Source of the DNA: JALOLV01 sp046295175
Lineage (GTDB): Bacteria; Bacteroidota; Bacteroidia; Cytophagales; Spirosomataceae
Reading direction: 5' to 3'
Assembly: GCA_046295175.1 (NCBI GenBank)
Contig: JBKBNY010000011.1
Coordinates: 118,669-182,668 of the forward strand
DNA length: 64,000 bases
Made by a program: the position numbers and the translations under genes. Position 1 is the stretch's first letter. Every line of letters begins with the position of its first letter. The notes beneath the pieces were generated by a model. It worked only from the letters and a program-made list of their open reading frames with translations. It searched no databases and had not been told where the DNA came from. This document shows, piece by piece, positions 18,707 to 26,374 of this stretch.

Positions 18707-19342
18707 ATGAAATATTCAACAAAGCCATACTACAAAAGAAACCTTCCTCATTTTCAGGCTACCGGAGATAATCTTTACTTTGTTACATTTCGCCTGCACA
18801 ATAGTTTACCCAGAGATGTACTCGAAAACATAAAAGAAGAACATTTATTCCGAATCAGCCAAATCGAAAAAAGTTCTATTACTTATGAACAGAAACAACT
18901 CTTGATAGATGAAGAAAATCGTCGGTATTTTGGTAAATTTGATAAATTTTTAGATACCAATGCAAAAGGGAATCATTATTTCAAGATTGATTCAATTGCC
19001 CAAATAGCTTATGATGCTTTGCTATTTTTTCACAATAGCAGATACGAAATAGTATGTTTTACGATTATGTCAAACCATATTCATCTTTTGATTTGGCTTT
19101 CGGATACAGTTGCCCTTTACGGAATCATGCACTCTTTAAAAAGATATATTGCCGCAGAATCTAATAAAATATTGAACAAAAAAGGAGTTTTTTGGCAACA
19201 CGAAAACTATGATAGGGTTGTCAGAAACGGTGATGAGGCAAATCGAATTATAGAATACATTTTAAATAACCCAGTAAAAATCGGGTTAATTGCTAATTGG
19301 GAGGAATGGAAGTGGTCTTTTTACAATCAAAAATATATCTAA
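18707..19342 (+). CDS. REP-associated tyrosine transposase (RAYT, IS200/Y1 family)
   Basis: The product has 211 residues when started at ATG 18707. An upstream TTG would sit inside the flanking hairpin and is not credible. The HUH metal motif is visible as NHIHLLIW (His124 and His126), and the Y1 nucleophile is most likely the Tyr in the C-terminal EYILNNP motif. Other family traits are VTFRLHNSLP near the N-terminus, the MHSLKRY region and FWQHENYDRVVRN. RAYTs are single-stranded DNA transposases that nick and mobilise short REP hairpins. The gene is bracketed by two exact inverted hairpins, as expected for a REP-RAYT locus. Confidence 0.92.
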   Translation: MKYSTKPYYKRNLPHFQATGDNLYFVTFRLHNSLPRDVLENIKEEHLFRISQIEKSSITYEQKQLLIDEENRRYFGKFDKFLDTNAKGNHYFKIDSIAQIAYDALLFFHNSRYEIVCFTIMSNHIHLLIWLSDTVALYGIMHSLKRYIAAESNKILNKKGVFWQHENYDRVVRNGDEANRIIEYILNNPVKIGLIANWEEWKWSFYNQKYI

Positions 19343-19351
19343 ATTAATCAT

Positions 19352-19376
19352 CAACGACTTAAAAAGTCGTTGTACA
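19352..19376. repeat. REP-like hairpin, right copy
   Basis: This is the exact reverse complement of 18672-18696, with a 9-bp stem and an AAA loop, starting 9 nt after the transposase stop. It ends just before the start of the MBL hydrolase gene. Confidence 0.9.
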
Positions 19377-19384
19377 CATACAAT

Positions 19385-20020
19385 ATGCTACATAGTTTTA
19401 CTTTTTCTCCCATTGCCGAAAACACCTATATTCTTTGGGATGAATCGCTCGATGCCGTTATTATTGACCCGGGTTGTTATGCCCAATACGAAAAAGAAGA
19501 ATTGGCCGATTTTATTGCTGATAACAAGCTCAAAGTCAATAAAATATTGCTGACTCATGCTCATCTCGACCACGTTTTTGGAGTGGCTTATTGTAAACGA
19601 AAATTTGGCGTTGATGTCTATTTGCATCAGTTAGATACACCAATCTACAAGGACTTCGAGAATCGTTGTAAAATGTGGGGATTCGGAGGATACGAACAGC
19701 TTCCGGCCGTTGATAAATACCTCGCCGAAGGCGATAAAATTATGGTTGGGCAAATCGAACTTGATGTTGTTCATGTACCCGGACACGCCCCCGGACACGT
19801 GGCCTTTATCAATCACAAAGAAAAATACGTCATCGGTGGTGATGTGTTGTTTAGAGGAAGTATCGGTCGGACTGACTTGCCCCTTTGTAATCACGGCGAT
19901 TTGATTCGTAGCATTTTTACTAAATTCTTGACTCTCGACGATGCATACACAGTCTATGCGGGCCACAACGAGCCAACCACCATCGGGCGTGAACGTGTAA
20001 GTAATCCTTTCTTACGATAA
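19385..20020 (+). CDS. MBL-fold metallohydrolase (glyoxalase II-like)
   Basis: The product has 211 residues from ATG 19385. A TTG five codons upstream lies within the right hairpin and was rejected. The metal motif THAHLDH is at residues 57-63. It is followed by HVPGHAPGHVAFI, GGDVLFRGSIGRTDL and, near the C-terminus, VYAGHNEPTTIG. These mark the small glyoxalase II/YcbL-like branch of the metallo-beta-lactamase superfamily, usually cytoplasmic thioester hydrolases. The physiological substrate is not determined. It is separated from trpA by 73 nt. Confidence 0.9.
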   Translation: MLHSFTFSPIAENTYILWDESLDAVIIDPGCYAQYEKEELADFIADNKLKVNKILLTHAHLDHVFGVAYCKRKFGVDVYLHQLDTPIYKDFENRCKMWGFGGYEQLPAVDKYLAEGDKIMVGQIELDVVHVPGHAPGHVAFINHKEKYVIGGDVLFRGSIGRTDLPLCNHGDLIRSIFTKFLTLDDAYTVYAGHNEPTTIGRERVSNPFLR

Positions 20021-20030
20021 TCATTTTAGC

Positions 20031-20038
20031 TATTTTTG
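20031..20038 (+). promoter_or_regulatory. Candidate -7 box for trpA
   Basis: TATTTTTG fits TAnnTTTG and lies 55 nt before the trpA start. The -33 region at 19-nt spacing is TTTC rather than TTTG. The hairpin at 20049-20072 would then fall in the trpA leader. Confidence 0.35.
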
Positions 20039-20048
20039 CGAGATATTC

Positions 20049-20072
20049 AGTCGCAGGATTAGTCCTGCGACT
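20049..20072. repeat. Perfect hairpin in the trpA leader
   Basis: AGTCGCAGGA and TCCTGCGACT form a perfect 10-bp stem around TTAG. There is no T-run and no leader peptide with tandem Trp codons, so it does not look like a classic attenuator. Its size and form resemble other intergenic palindromes in this part of the window. Confidence 0.65.
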
Positions 20073-20093
20073 TACATTTACCATCGAAAATTT

Positions 20094-20867
20094 ATGAACA
20101 GAATTACCCAATTATTCAAAAATAAAAGCAAAAACATCCTCAATGTATATTTTACGGCGGGTTTTCCGAAGTTAGACGATACGCTGACCATCATCGAAAC
20201 CCTCGAAAAAGCAGGTGTAGATTTGGTCGAAATCGGGATGCCGTACTCTGACCCCGTTGCCGATGGAGAGACAATACAGCAGTCTAATCAAGTCGCATTA
20301 GAGAACGGAATGACGATTAAATTACTTTTTGAGCAATTGGCCCCCCTTCGCCAAAAATGTAATGTACCAATCGTTTTGATGGGTTATATCAACCCTGTGA
20401 TTCAATTTGGAGTTGAAAAATTCTGCCAAAAATGCCAAGAAGTTGGAATCGATGGATTAATTCTGCCCGATTTACCAATCGCCGAATTTGAGGAGGAATA
20501 CAAAGCTATTTTTGAAAAATACGGCCTTTTGAATACATTTTTGATTACACCACAGACCTCCGAAGCCCGCATTCGCCAGATTGATAATATTACTTCTGAT
20601 GGATTCATTTATATGGTTTCGTCGGCAAGTATTACGGGTTCGACGAGCGGTATTACGCCCGAAATGGAGAATTACTTTAATCGAATCAATGCCATGAATC
20701 TCAAAAATCCTCGATTGATTGGTTTCGGAATCAAAGACAACGCCACATTCACAAAAGCTTGTGAATACGCCAACGGAGCCATCATCGGCAGCCAATTTAT
20801 CAGAGTTTTACAAAACGCTACTGATTTGAAGGCGGATATTAAAGACTATATATCTTCGGTAAAGTAG
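20094..20867 (+). CDS. trpA: Tryptophan synthase alpha chain
   Basis: The product has 257 residues. The catalytic pair is Glu46 and Asp57 in VEIGMPYSDPVADG, with the same 11-residue spacing as E. coli Glu49 and Asp60. Other family traits are VLMGYINPV, DGLILPDLP and YMVSSASITGSTSG (the phosphate-binding part). It cleaves indole-3-glycerol phosphate to indole and glyceraldehyde-3-phosphate and passes indole to TrpB. No other trp gene is in view, so trpA is detached from, or at the end of, a trp operon located elsewhere. It ends against a hairpin and has its own terminator. Confidence 0.96.
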   Translation: MNRITQLFKNKSKNILNVYFTAGFPKLDDTLTIIETLEKAGVDLVEIGMPYSDPVADGETIQQSNQVALENGMTIKLLFEQLAPLRQKCNVPIVLMGYINPVIQFGVEKFCQKCQEVGIDGLILPDLPIAEFEEEYKAIFEKYGLLNTFLITPQTSEARIRQIDNITSDGFIYMVSSASITGSTSGITPEMENYFNRINAMNLKNPRLIGFGIKDNATFTKACEYANGAIIGSQFIRVLQNATDLKADIKDYISSVK

Positions 20868-20886
20868 TACGGATTTCCAATCCGTA
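20868..20886. repeat. Perfect short hairpin abutting the trpA stop codon
   Basis: TACGGATT and AATCCGTA flank TCC in a perfect 8-bp stem that begins with the first base after the trpA stop codon. It has no T-run and precedes a separate terminator by 5 nt. Confidence 0.6.
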
Positions 20887-20891
20887 TAATT

Positions 20892-20924
20892 AAAAGCCAC
20901 TTTTGAACCCCAAAGGTGGCTTTT
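20892..20924 (+). terminator. Terminator of trpA
   Basis: AAAAGCCACTTTTG and CAAAGGTGGCTTTT form a 14-bp stem with a single wobble, followed by TTTTG. It is a good intrinsic terminator and separates trpA from rimO. Confidence 0.85.
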
Positions 20925-20947
20925 GACGTTTTGTACTAAAAACTTCG

Positions 20948-20955
20948 TAACTTTG
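20948..20955 (+). promoter_or_regulatory. Candidate -7 box for rimO
   Basis: TAACTTTG is a full match to TAnnTTTG, 42 nt before the preferred rimO start. TTTG motifs lie upstream at 14 and 22 nt, neither at the ideal spacing. Confidence 0.45.
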
Positions 20956-20997
20956 CAGAAAAATCCCTTTTCTCAATCCAGAAAATGGGTAGGATTT

Positions 20998-22308
20998 ATG
21001 AAAACAAAAGGAAATCTAAAAAATAAAATAAATATAGTAACACTGGGTTGCTCAAAAAACCTCGTTGATTCGGAGGTTCTCTACACACAACTCAAAGGTA
21101 ATGGCTACGCCGTAACCCACGAATCCAAAAAAGATGACGCCAATATCGTAATCGTAAATACTTGCGGTTTTATTGATAACGCCAAGCAAGAATCTATTGA
21201 TACAATCCTTCGTTATGTCGATGCCAAAGAAGCGGGTGTGGTCGATAAAGTTTATGTAACTGGCTGTTTATCACATCGTTACAAAGATGAACTGGAGGTC
21301 GAAATCCCGACGGTCGATGCTTGGTTTGGCACAAATGAGCTTCCTCGATTATTAAAAACGCTCAAAGCAGATTATAAACACGAATTGGTCGGAGAACGCC
21401 TCTTGACGACTCCCGCCCATTACGCTTACCTAAAAATCGCCGAAGGTTGCGACCGTCCGTGTAGTTTCTGTGCGATTCCACTCATGCGTGGCGGCCACGT
21501 ATCGCAACCCATCGAAACACTCGTTTTACAAGCTAAAAATTTAGCTAAAAAAGGTACAAAAGAGCTAATTTTGATTGCCCAAGACCTTACTTATTATGGC
21601 TTAGATATTTACAAAAAACGTGAATTAGCCAATCTAATCGACCAATTATCTGATGTTGAGGGCATTGATTGGATTCGCCTACAATATGCTTATCCGTCTG
21701 GTTTTCCGATGGATGTGCTTGATGTAATGAAGAATCGTTCAAATGTCTGTAATTACCTCGATATGCCTTTGCAACATGGTTCATCCGAGATGTTAAAAAT
21801 TATGCGTCGTGGAATCAACCGTGAAAAAACCGAAGATTTAATCAAAGCGATTCGTGATAAAGTACCCGATATTGCGATTCGTACGACTCTTATTGCTGGA
21901 CACCCAGGCGAAACCGAAGAACACTTTGAGGAGATGTACCGTTTTGTGGAGCAAATGCGTTTTGAGCGTTTGGGCGTGTTTCAGTACTCGCACGAAGAAA
22001 ATACTCATTCGCACACAATGGAAGACGATATACCCGCCGAAATCAAGCAAGAACGCACCGATTTGATTATGGAGCTGCAACAGGGTATTTCTCAAGAATT
22101 AAACGAACAGAAAATCGGGAATACCTGTAAGGTTTTGTTTGATAGAAAAGAGGGGGGCTATTTTATTGGCAGAACCGAGTTTGATTCGCCAGAAGTAGAT
22201 AATGAAGTGCTTGTTCCAGCCGATAAAAACTACGTTCGTCAAGGAGATTTTGCAATGGTCAAAATCAATGACTCTGCCGAATTTGATTTATATGGGGAGG
22301 TCGTTTAG
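20998..22308 (+). CDS. rimO: Ribosomal protein S12 methylthiotransferase
   Basis: The product has 436 residues from ATG 20998. An earlier in-frame start overlaps the trpA terminator and was rejected. Order: the UPF0004/MTTase domain with VTLGCSKNLVDSE, VNTCGFIDNAKQES and VYVTGCLSHRY (three cluster-binding cysteines); a radical SAM core with C151xxxC155xxC158 in GCDRPCSFCAIP; then a TRAM domain at the C-terminus. It adds a methylthio group to an aspartate of ribosomal protein S12 using two 4Fe-4S clusters. The wording GCSKNLVDSE separates RimO from MiaB. The stop codon lies inside the terminator hairpin. Confidence 0.95.
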   Translation: MKTKGNLKNKINIVTLGCSKNLVDSEVLYTQLKGNGYAVTHESKKDDANIVIVNTCGFIDNAKQESIDTILRYVDAKEAGVVDKVYVTGCLSHRYKDELEVEIPTVDAWFGTNELPRLLKTLKADYKHELVGERLLTTPAHYAYLKIAEGCDRPCSFCAIPLMRGGHVSQPIETLVLQAKNLAKKGTKELILIAQDLTYYGLDIYKKRELANLIDQLSDVEGIDWIRLQYAYPSGFPMDVLDVMKNRSNVCNYLDMPLQHGSSEMLKIMRRGINREKTEDLIKAIRDKVPDIAIRTTLIAGHPGETEEHFEEMYRFVEQMRFERLGVFQYSHEENTHSHTMEDDIPAEIKQERTDLIMELQQGISQELNEQKIGNTCKVLFDRKEGGYFIGRTEFDSPEVDNEVLVPADKNYVRQGDFAMVKINDSAEFDLYGEVV

Positions 22309-22320
22309 ACCTCTTTTTTT
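22297..22320 (+). terminator. Terminator overlapping the rimO stop codon
   Basis: GAGGTC and GACCTC flank GTTTA, followed by seven T. The rimO stop TAG lies in the loop and right arm, so the ribosome covers the hairpin until termination of translation. Confidence 0.85.
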
Positions 22321-22741
22321 ATTGCTTCAAAAAGTAATAATCTGAGCCATCGGCCAATACTGCTCCGACCGGCATTTTTTCGTACAGAATCAAGTATTGT
22401 TTACCATCAACGGTCTGAAATCTATACGGCTGATAAGTACTGGTCTTGGTATATTTGATAAAATTCTTGAACTTATCGTCACCACCAAGCTCGTATGGGC
22501 TTTCTTCGTTTACTTTACCATCAATTTGTCTCGAATAATTACGGTTTACATCGAACTGGATTAGTTCCGAATAACCAATTTCATTCTCAGATTTATCCAT
22601 CCTACCAAATGCATTCACGATTCTTACCAACTTCCATTTGCCAGTCAACTCATCCAAATAAGGCATATCACAACCACAGAGCGGCATTTCGCACGAAATA
22701 AGCCAAATTGTCATTACCAAAATCGAAACTTTGCGTATCAT
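22319..22741 (-). CDS. Hypothetical lipoprotein, lipocalin-like
   Basis: The product has 140 residues with a lipoprotein signal ending in WLISC (Cys about residue 17). Further cysteines (PLCGCD) follow the lipidation site closely. The mature region contains LTGKWKLVRIVNAFG, reminiscent of the first strand of small lipocalin-like proteins common in Bacteroidota, and ends with strand-rich sequence. The function is unknown. It is convergent with rimO, whose terminator overlaps its 3' end. Confidence 0.65.
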   Translation of the reverse strand: MIRKVSILVMTIWLISCEMPLCGCDMPYLDELTGKWKLVRIVNAFGRMDKSENEIGYSELIQFDVNRNYSRQIDGKVNEESPYELGGDDKFKNFIKYTKTSTYQPYRFQTVDGKQYLILYEKMPVGAVLADGSDYYFLKQ

Positions 22742-22797
22742 CTGTTTTAAGTTTTTTATTATGACCTGATAATCAGCGAAATAGTTGCAAAGGCAAT

Positions 22798-22823
22798 AAA
22801 AAAAGCGTTCGGATGAACGCTTT
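22798..22823 (-). terminator. Terminator of the nuoKLMN-GtrA transcript
   Basis: On the minus strand AAAGCGTTC and GAACGCTTT (loop ATCC) are followed by a run of seven T, 22 nt past the stop of the GtrA gene. Confidence 0.85.
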
Positions 22824-22844
22824 CGTAATATTTTCAGAAGAGAA

Positions 22845-23384
22845 TTACCCTCGATTTGTCCTTGCTTTTACTTTATCGTAGATTCCTGTACTGCGGAAAG
22901 TCAACATTTTGTGTCCGTAAAAATTAGCAAAAAAGCTGAAACCCATTCCGATAACGTGAGCCAATGTTTCACGAACTTTTACCGAGTATCCACTCAAATA
23001 AGGATTTGTAATGTAGTGTAGTGCCAAGTTTGAAATCACAACCTGAATACCCAAGGCCGAAAAAGCGATAATCACATATTTTATACTTTCTCTACGCGTG
23101 TTACCTGATTCTTTTGCTGAAAAAGCAAATACTTTTTGCGGGATAAAACTCACAATCGTGGCCGTGAGATAGCCCATAAAGACGCTCAGATTGAAGGCCA
23201 GACCTTCTTCAAGACCCATGTATGAAAAGAAATCTTTGTACCAGATTCGGGTAATTAGGTTTGAGCCTGCACCTAAAACCGCAGTCAAGAAGAATATGAT
23301 AAAACTCCTTAGCTCTTTGTTCTGTATTTTATCTAAAATCTTTAACACTAATGTAAGTCCTGAATATTTTAAAATAGCATTCAT
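22845..23384 (-). CDS. GtrA family membrane protein
   Basis: The product has 179 residues with four predicted membrane spans (around residues 28-48, 62-85, 103-122 and 141-160), the architecture of GtrA-like proteins. These are thought to help flip polyprenyl-linked sugars during glycan modification. The last span ends FFANFYGHKMLTF, a common GtrA C-terminal motif. It starts 25 nt after nuoN in the same direction and may be co-transcribed with the respiratory genes, although a functional link is not expected. Confidence 0.82.
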   Translation of the reverse strand: MNAILKYSGLTLVLKILDKIQNKELRSFIIFFLTAVLGAGSNLITRIWYKDFFSYMGLEEGLAFNLSVFMGYLTATIVSFIPQKVFAFSAKESGNTRRESIKYVIIAFSALGIQVVISNLALHYITNPYLSGYSVKVRETLAHVIGMGFSFFANFYGHKMLTFRSTGIYDKVKARTNRG

Positions 23385-23409
23385 CTTTTAGCAGTTTGAT
23401 GAATACTTA

Positions 23410-24798
23410 TTACAGCAATCCGCGTACCAAATCAGGCATCAAGCCTAATAAAAGTGAGCCTGCGGTTGTAATTCCTAATATTATTTTATAAAACTGCGGA
23501 ACATTGATTCTATCGCCTTCGGCATCTTTCATGTAAGCCGCAATAATTGGCTTAAAGTAATAATAAATACCAACTGCCGACATCAAAATAGCTACAATCA
23601 TCAACCAAACGTATCCGCGAGACGCTACATCATTAAAGACATAGAATTTACCCATGAATCCAGCCGTGAGCGGAATCCCAGCCAACGAAAGCATCGCAAT
23701 TGCCAAAACTGCCGCCAAGAACGGGCTTCTCTTACTCAATCCATTCAAAACGCTAATACTTTCGTCTGGACGTCCGTTTACTAATTTCTCTTTCGATACA
23801 ATCATCAAAACCCCAAAGGCACTGATTGTTGCTAAGCTATATGCAAATGAATAAAACGCAATTGATGAATCTGATTTGGCAGATAACCCAAGAACCGCCA
23901 AAAGCATATAACCTGCATGAGATATACTCGAATAGGCTAACACTCGTTTAAAACTGGTCTGATAAACTGCCGTAATATTACTAATCAATAAACTCAATAT
24001 TATCATCACAACGAGCATGATAGCCCAAAAAGTGTGTAACTGATTGAAAGAAACTGATATAACACGGTAAATTGCGGCAAAACCTGCTGTTTTTACGATT
24101 GTTGACATGAATGTCGTAAATATCGTTGGAGCACCTTCGTACACATCGGGAGTCCAGAAATGAAATGGGGCCGCCGAAACTTTAAACAAAAGACCAATCA
24201 ATAAAAACGTAACTCCGATATACAAATAAACTGGTCGGTTCGGGAATTGCAACAACATCGAATCTACATCTTTGATGTCGAATGATGTGGTCGCACCGTA
24301 ATACATCGCCATACCAAAAAGCATAATACCCGTTGCAAATGCTCCCATCAAGAAATACTTCAAAGCGGCTTCGTTTCCTCTCAAATTAGATTTATCGCTA
24401 CCTGTGAGTACGTACATCGCTACTGAAAGGATTTCGACCCCGATAAAAAGCATGATTAGGTTCTGGAAATTAACCATCATCATTGCTCCCACCAACGAAA
24501 ACTGCATCAAAGCAAAGTATTCGGCTGGTTGAGCCGAAGAATCATCCAAAAATCCACGGGTCAATGCAATTATCAAGAACGCCGACACCAAGATTATAGC
24601 CGAAAAGATTGTCGAAAGATTAGTAATCTCAGACATATCGTAGAAGTACAAACCCGGCGAATTCCAATCATAGAAATTGGCAAAGAATGCTACTAAAACA
24701 AAAAATAAAGTAGCTGGTAATAATATCTTTTTCGATTTCAGGAAACCCAGAAATAGCGTTACAAGACCTGTAATTGATAAAATAATTATCGGATACAT
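23410..24798 (-). CDS. nuoN: NADH-quinone oxidoreductase subunit N
   Basis: The product has 462 residues, with about 13-14 membrane spans. It belongs to the antiporter-like subunits of complex I. The conserved membrane-embedded glutamate and lysine regions are visible in FIGVEILSVAMYVL (about residues 117-130) and LLFKVSAAPFHFWTPDVYEGAP, with KRVLAYSSISHAGYMLL further on. It forms part of the proton-pumping arm in the inner membrane. It is the last nuo gene of a K-L-M-N run, 47 nt after nuoM. Confidence 0.95.
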   Translation of the reverse strand: MYPIIILSITGLVTLFLGFLKSKKILLPATLFFVLVAFFANFYDWNSPGLYFYDMSEITNLSTIFSAIILVSAFLIIALTRGFLDDSSAQPAEYFALMQFSLVGAMMMVNFQNLIMLFIGVEILSVAMYVLTGSDKSNLRGNEAALKYFLMGAFATGIMLFGMAMYYGATTSFDIKDVDSMLLQFPNRPVYLYIGVTFLLIGLLFKVSAAPFHFWTPDVYEGAPTIFTTFMSTIVKTAGFAAIYRVISVSFNQLHTFWAIMLVVMIILSLLISNITAVYQTSFKRVLAYSSISHAGYMLLAVLGLSAKSDSSIAFYSFAYSLATISAFGVLMIVSKEKLVNGRPDESISVLNGLSKRSPFLAAVLAIAMLSLAGIPLTAGFMGKFYVFNDVASRGYVWLMIVAILMSAVGIYYYFKPIIAAYMKDAEGDRINVPQFYKIILGITTAGSLLLGLMPDLVRGLL

Positions 24799-24845
24799 AT
24801 TTTTCAGTTTACAGTTTACGATTGGTAGTAAACAGTATTTCTATA

Positions 24846-26300
24846 TTATTTTAATAATGATTGTAAAATGGTATTGACTGCTGGCTCGGTTAGTTTTAAG
24901 ATTACGTTCGGAAACACCCCAAGAACTATTACAACAATCGAAATTGGCAATAGCACAGCCACTTCGCTACCTTTTACATCTTTAAACTTAGCAGTTGTTT
25001 CGTTGATTTCGCCAAATATTGAGCGTTGTACCATTCTGAGCATATAAACCGCCCCAAAGATGATTGTCAAGCCCGCAACAGCACCTAACCAAGCGTTTTT
25101 ATCATAAACTCCTTTCAATAACAAGAACTCACCCACAAAACCGTTAGTAAGTGGCAATGCTACACTACCAAGCATGATTATGATAAAGTAAATACTCAAT
25201 GCTGGTGTTTTTTGGGTGATTCCGCCCAAAGCACTCAAATCTCTTGTATTGGTGCGGTCGTAGATAATTTTCACGATAAAGAAAAGCCCCACCACGTTGA
25301 TTCCGTGGGCTACCATTTGCACCAATGCTCCCTGCAAACCACTAACAGTACCCGAGAAAACCCCCGCAGCCATTAGTCCAATATGAGCAAATGACGAATA
25401 CGCCACCAATCTTTTGATATTATTTTGTTGAATCGCGATGATTGAACCATAAATCAAACCGATGACAGCCAATAGCATTCCGATAAAACCATAATTTGTA
25501 ACACCAATTGGAGCCAAAGGAAGTAAGATGCGAATCAGACCGTAAACGCCCATTTTAGAAAGCAATCCCGAGAGCAACATCGTAGCCACCGTAGGCGACT
25601 CGGTGTACGCATCTGGTTGCCAAGTATGAAATGGCAGAACTGGCATTTTGATAGCAAACGCAATGAAAAATGCCCAGAATAAATAACGCTGAACGCTTCC
25701 ACCCAAAATCTCAGATGTTTGTGTAAGTGCCGAAATATCAGCCGTACCGCCTTTCATGAATAGGTAAACTATCGCTACCAACATAAATAAGCTACCAAAA
25801 ATGGTATAAACAAACATCTTGAAAGTAACCTTCGGTGCGTTTACTCCTCCCCACAAGGCCGCAATAAAATACACTGGTACGAGCGTGGCTTCGAAGAAGA
25901 AATAAAACGAGAAAATATCTTTTGCTGTGAATACCCCTACTAAAGCAACCTCGGTTAGTAGAATTAGGGCATAAAAAGCAGCATGATTTTTATAACTGAA
26001 TTTGTACGTAGAAAGGATAATGAGCGGAATCAAAAACGCAGTAAGGGTTGTCATCAAAAGACTAATGCCATCCATACCGAGGTGGAAATTGATGTTTAAG
26101 TCCTTCATCCAAGCGTATTTGACCTCAAATAAAGCCGTATTGTCGGGTTTGAAGCTCAAAAACGCATAAAGAGCCACAACAAACTCGGCCAATGATGCTA
26201 CCAACGCCACATTTTTAGTAGTGTTGGCGTTGCTACCCTTCAATAAAAACAGCAGAATACCTGCAATTAATGGGATAAGTATAAGTGTTAATGTCAGCAT
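24846..26300 (-). CDS. nuoM: NADH-quinone oxidoreductase subunit M
   Basis: The product has 484 residues, with about 14 membrane spans. Hallmarks: FHLGMDGISLLMTTLTAFLIPL near residue 72; FFFEATLVPVYFIAALWG with the conserved Glu; KMPVLPFHTWQPDAYTESPT with the conserved Lys and His; and NIKRLVAYSSFAHIG. It is one of the three antiporter-like proton channels of complex I. It lies between nuoL (74-nt gap) and nuoN (47-nt gap) on the same strand. Confidence 0.96.
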   Translation of the reverse strand: MLTLTLILIPLIAGILLFLLKGSNANTTKNVALVASLAEFVVALYAFLSFKPDNTALFEVKYAWMKDLNINFHLGMDGISLLMTTLTAFLIPLIILSTYKFSYKNHAAFYALILLTEVALVGVFTAKDIFSFYFFFEATLVPVYFIAALWGGVNAPKVTFKMFVYTIFGSLFMLVAIVYLFMKGGTADISALTQTSEILGGSVQRYLFWAFFIAFAIKMPVLPFHTWQPDAYTESPTVATMLLSGLLSKMGVYGLIRILLPLAPIGVTNYGFIGMLLAVIGLIYGSIIAIQQNNIKRLVAYSSFAHIGLMAAGVFSGTVSGLQGALVQMVAHGINVVGLFFIVKIIYDRTNTRDLSALGGITQKTPALSIYFIIIMLGSVALPLTNGFVGEFLLLKGVYDKNAWLGAVAGLTIIFGAVYMLRMVQRSIFGEINETTAKFKDVKGSEVAVLLPISIVVIVLGVFPNVILKLTEPAVNTILQSLLK

Positions 26301-26374
26301 TCTTATTAATCTATGAATGAGTGAATTTGAGTAAATGAATACTTTTCATTTGCTCTAACTTCTTGATTCTTTAT

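Noticed and set aside
19370..19384. TTG start for the MBL hydrolase
   Set aside because: It lies inside the right-hand hairpin; the ATG at 19385 begins the usual first beta-strand.
20049..20072. Trp attenuator or T-box before trpA
   Set aside because: A single hairpin with no alternative pairing, no T-run and no leader peptide rich in Trp codons.
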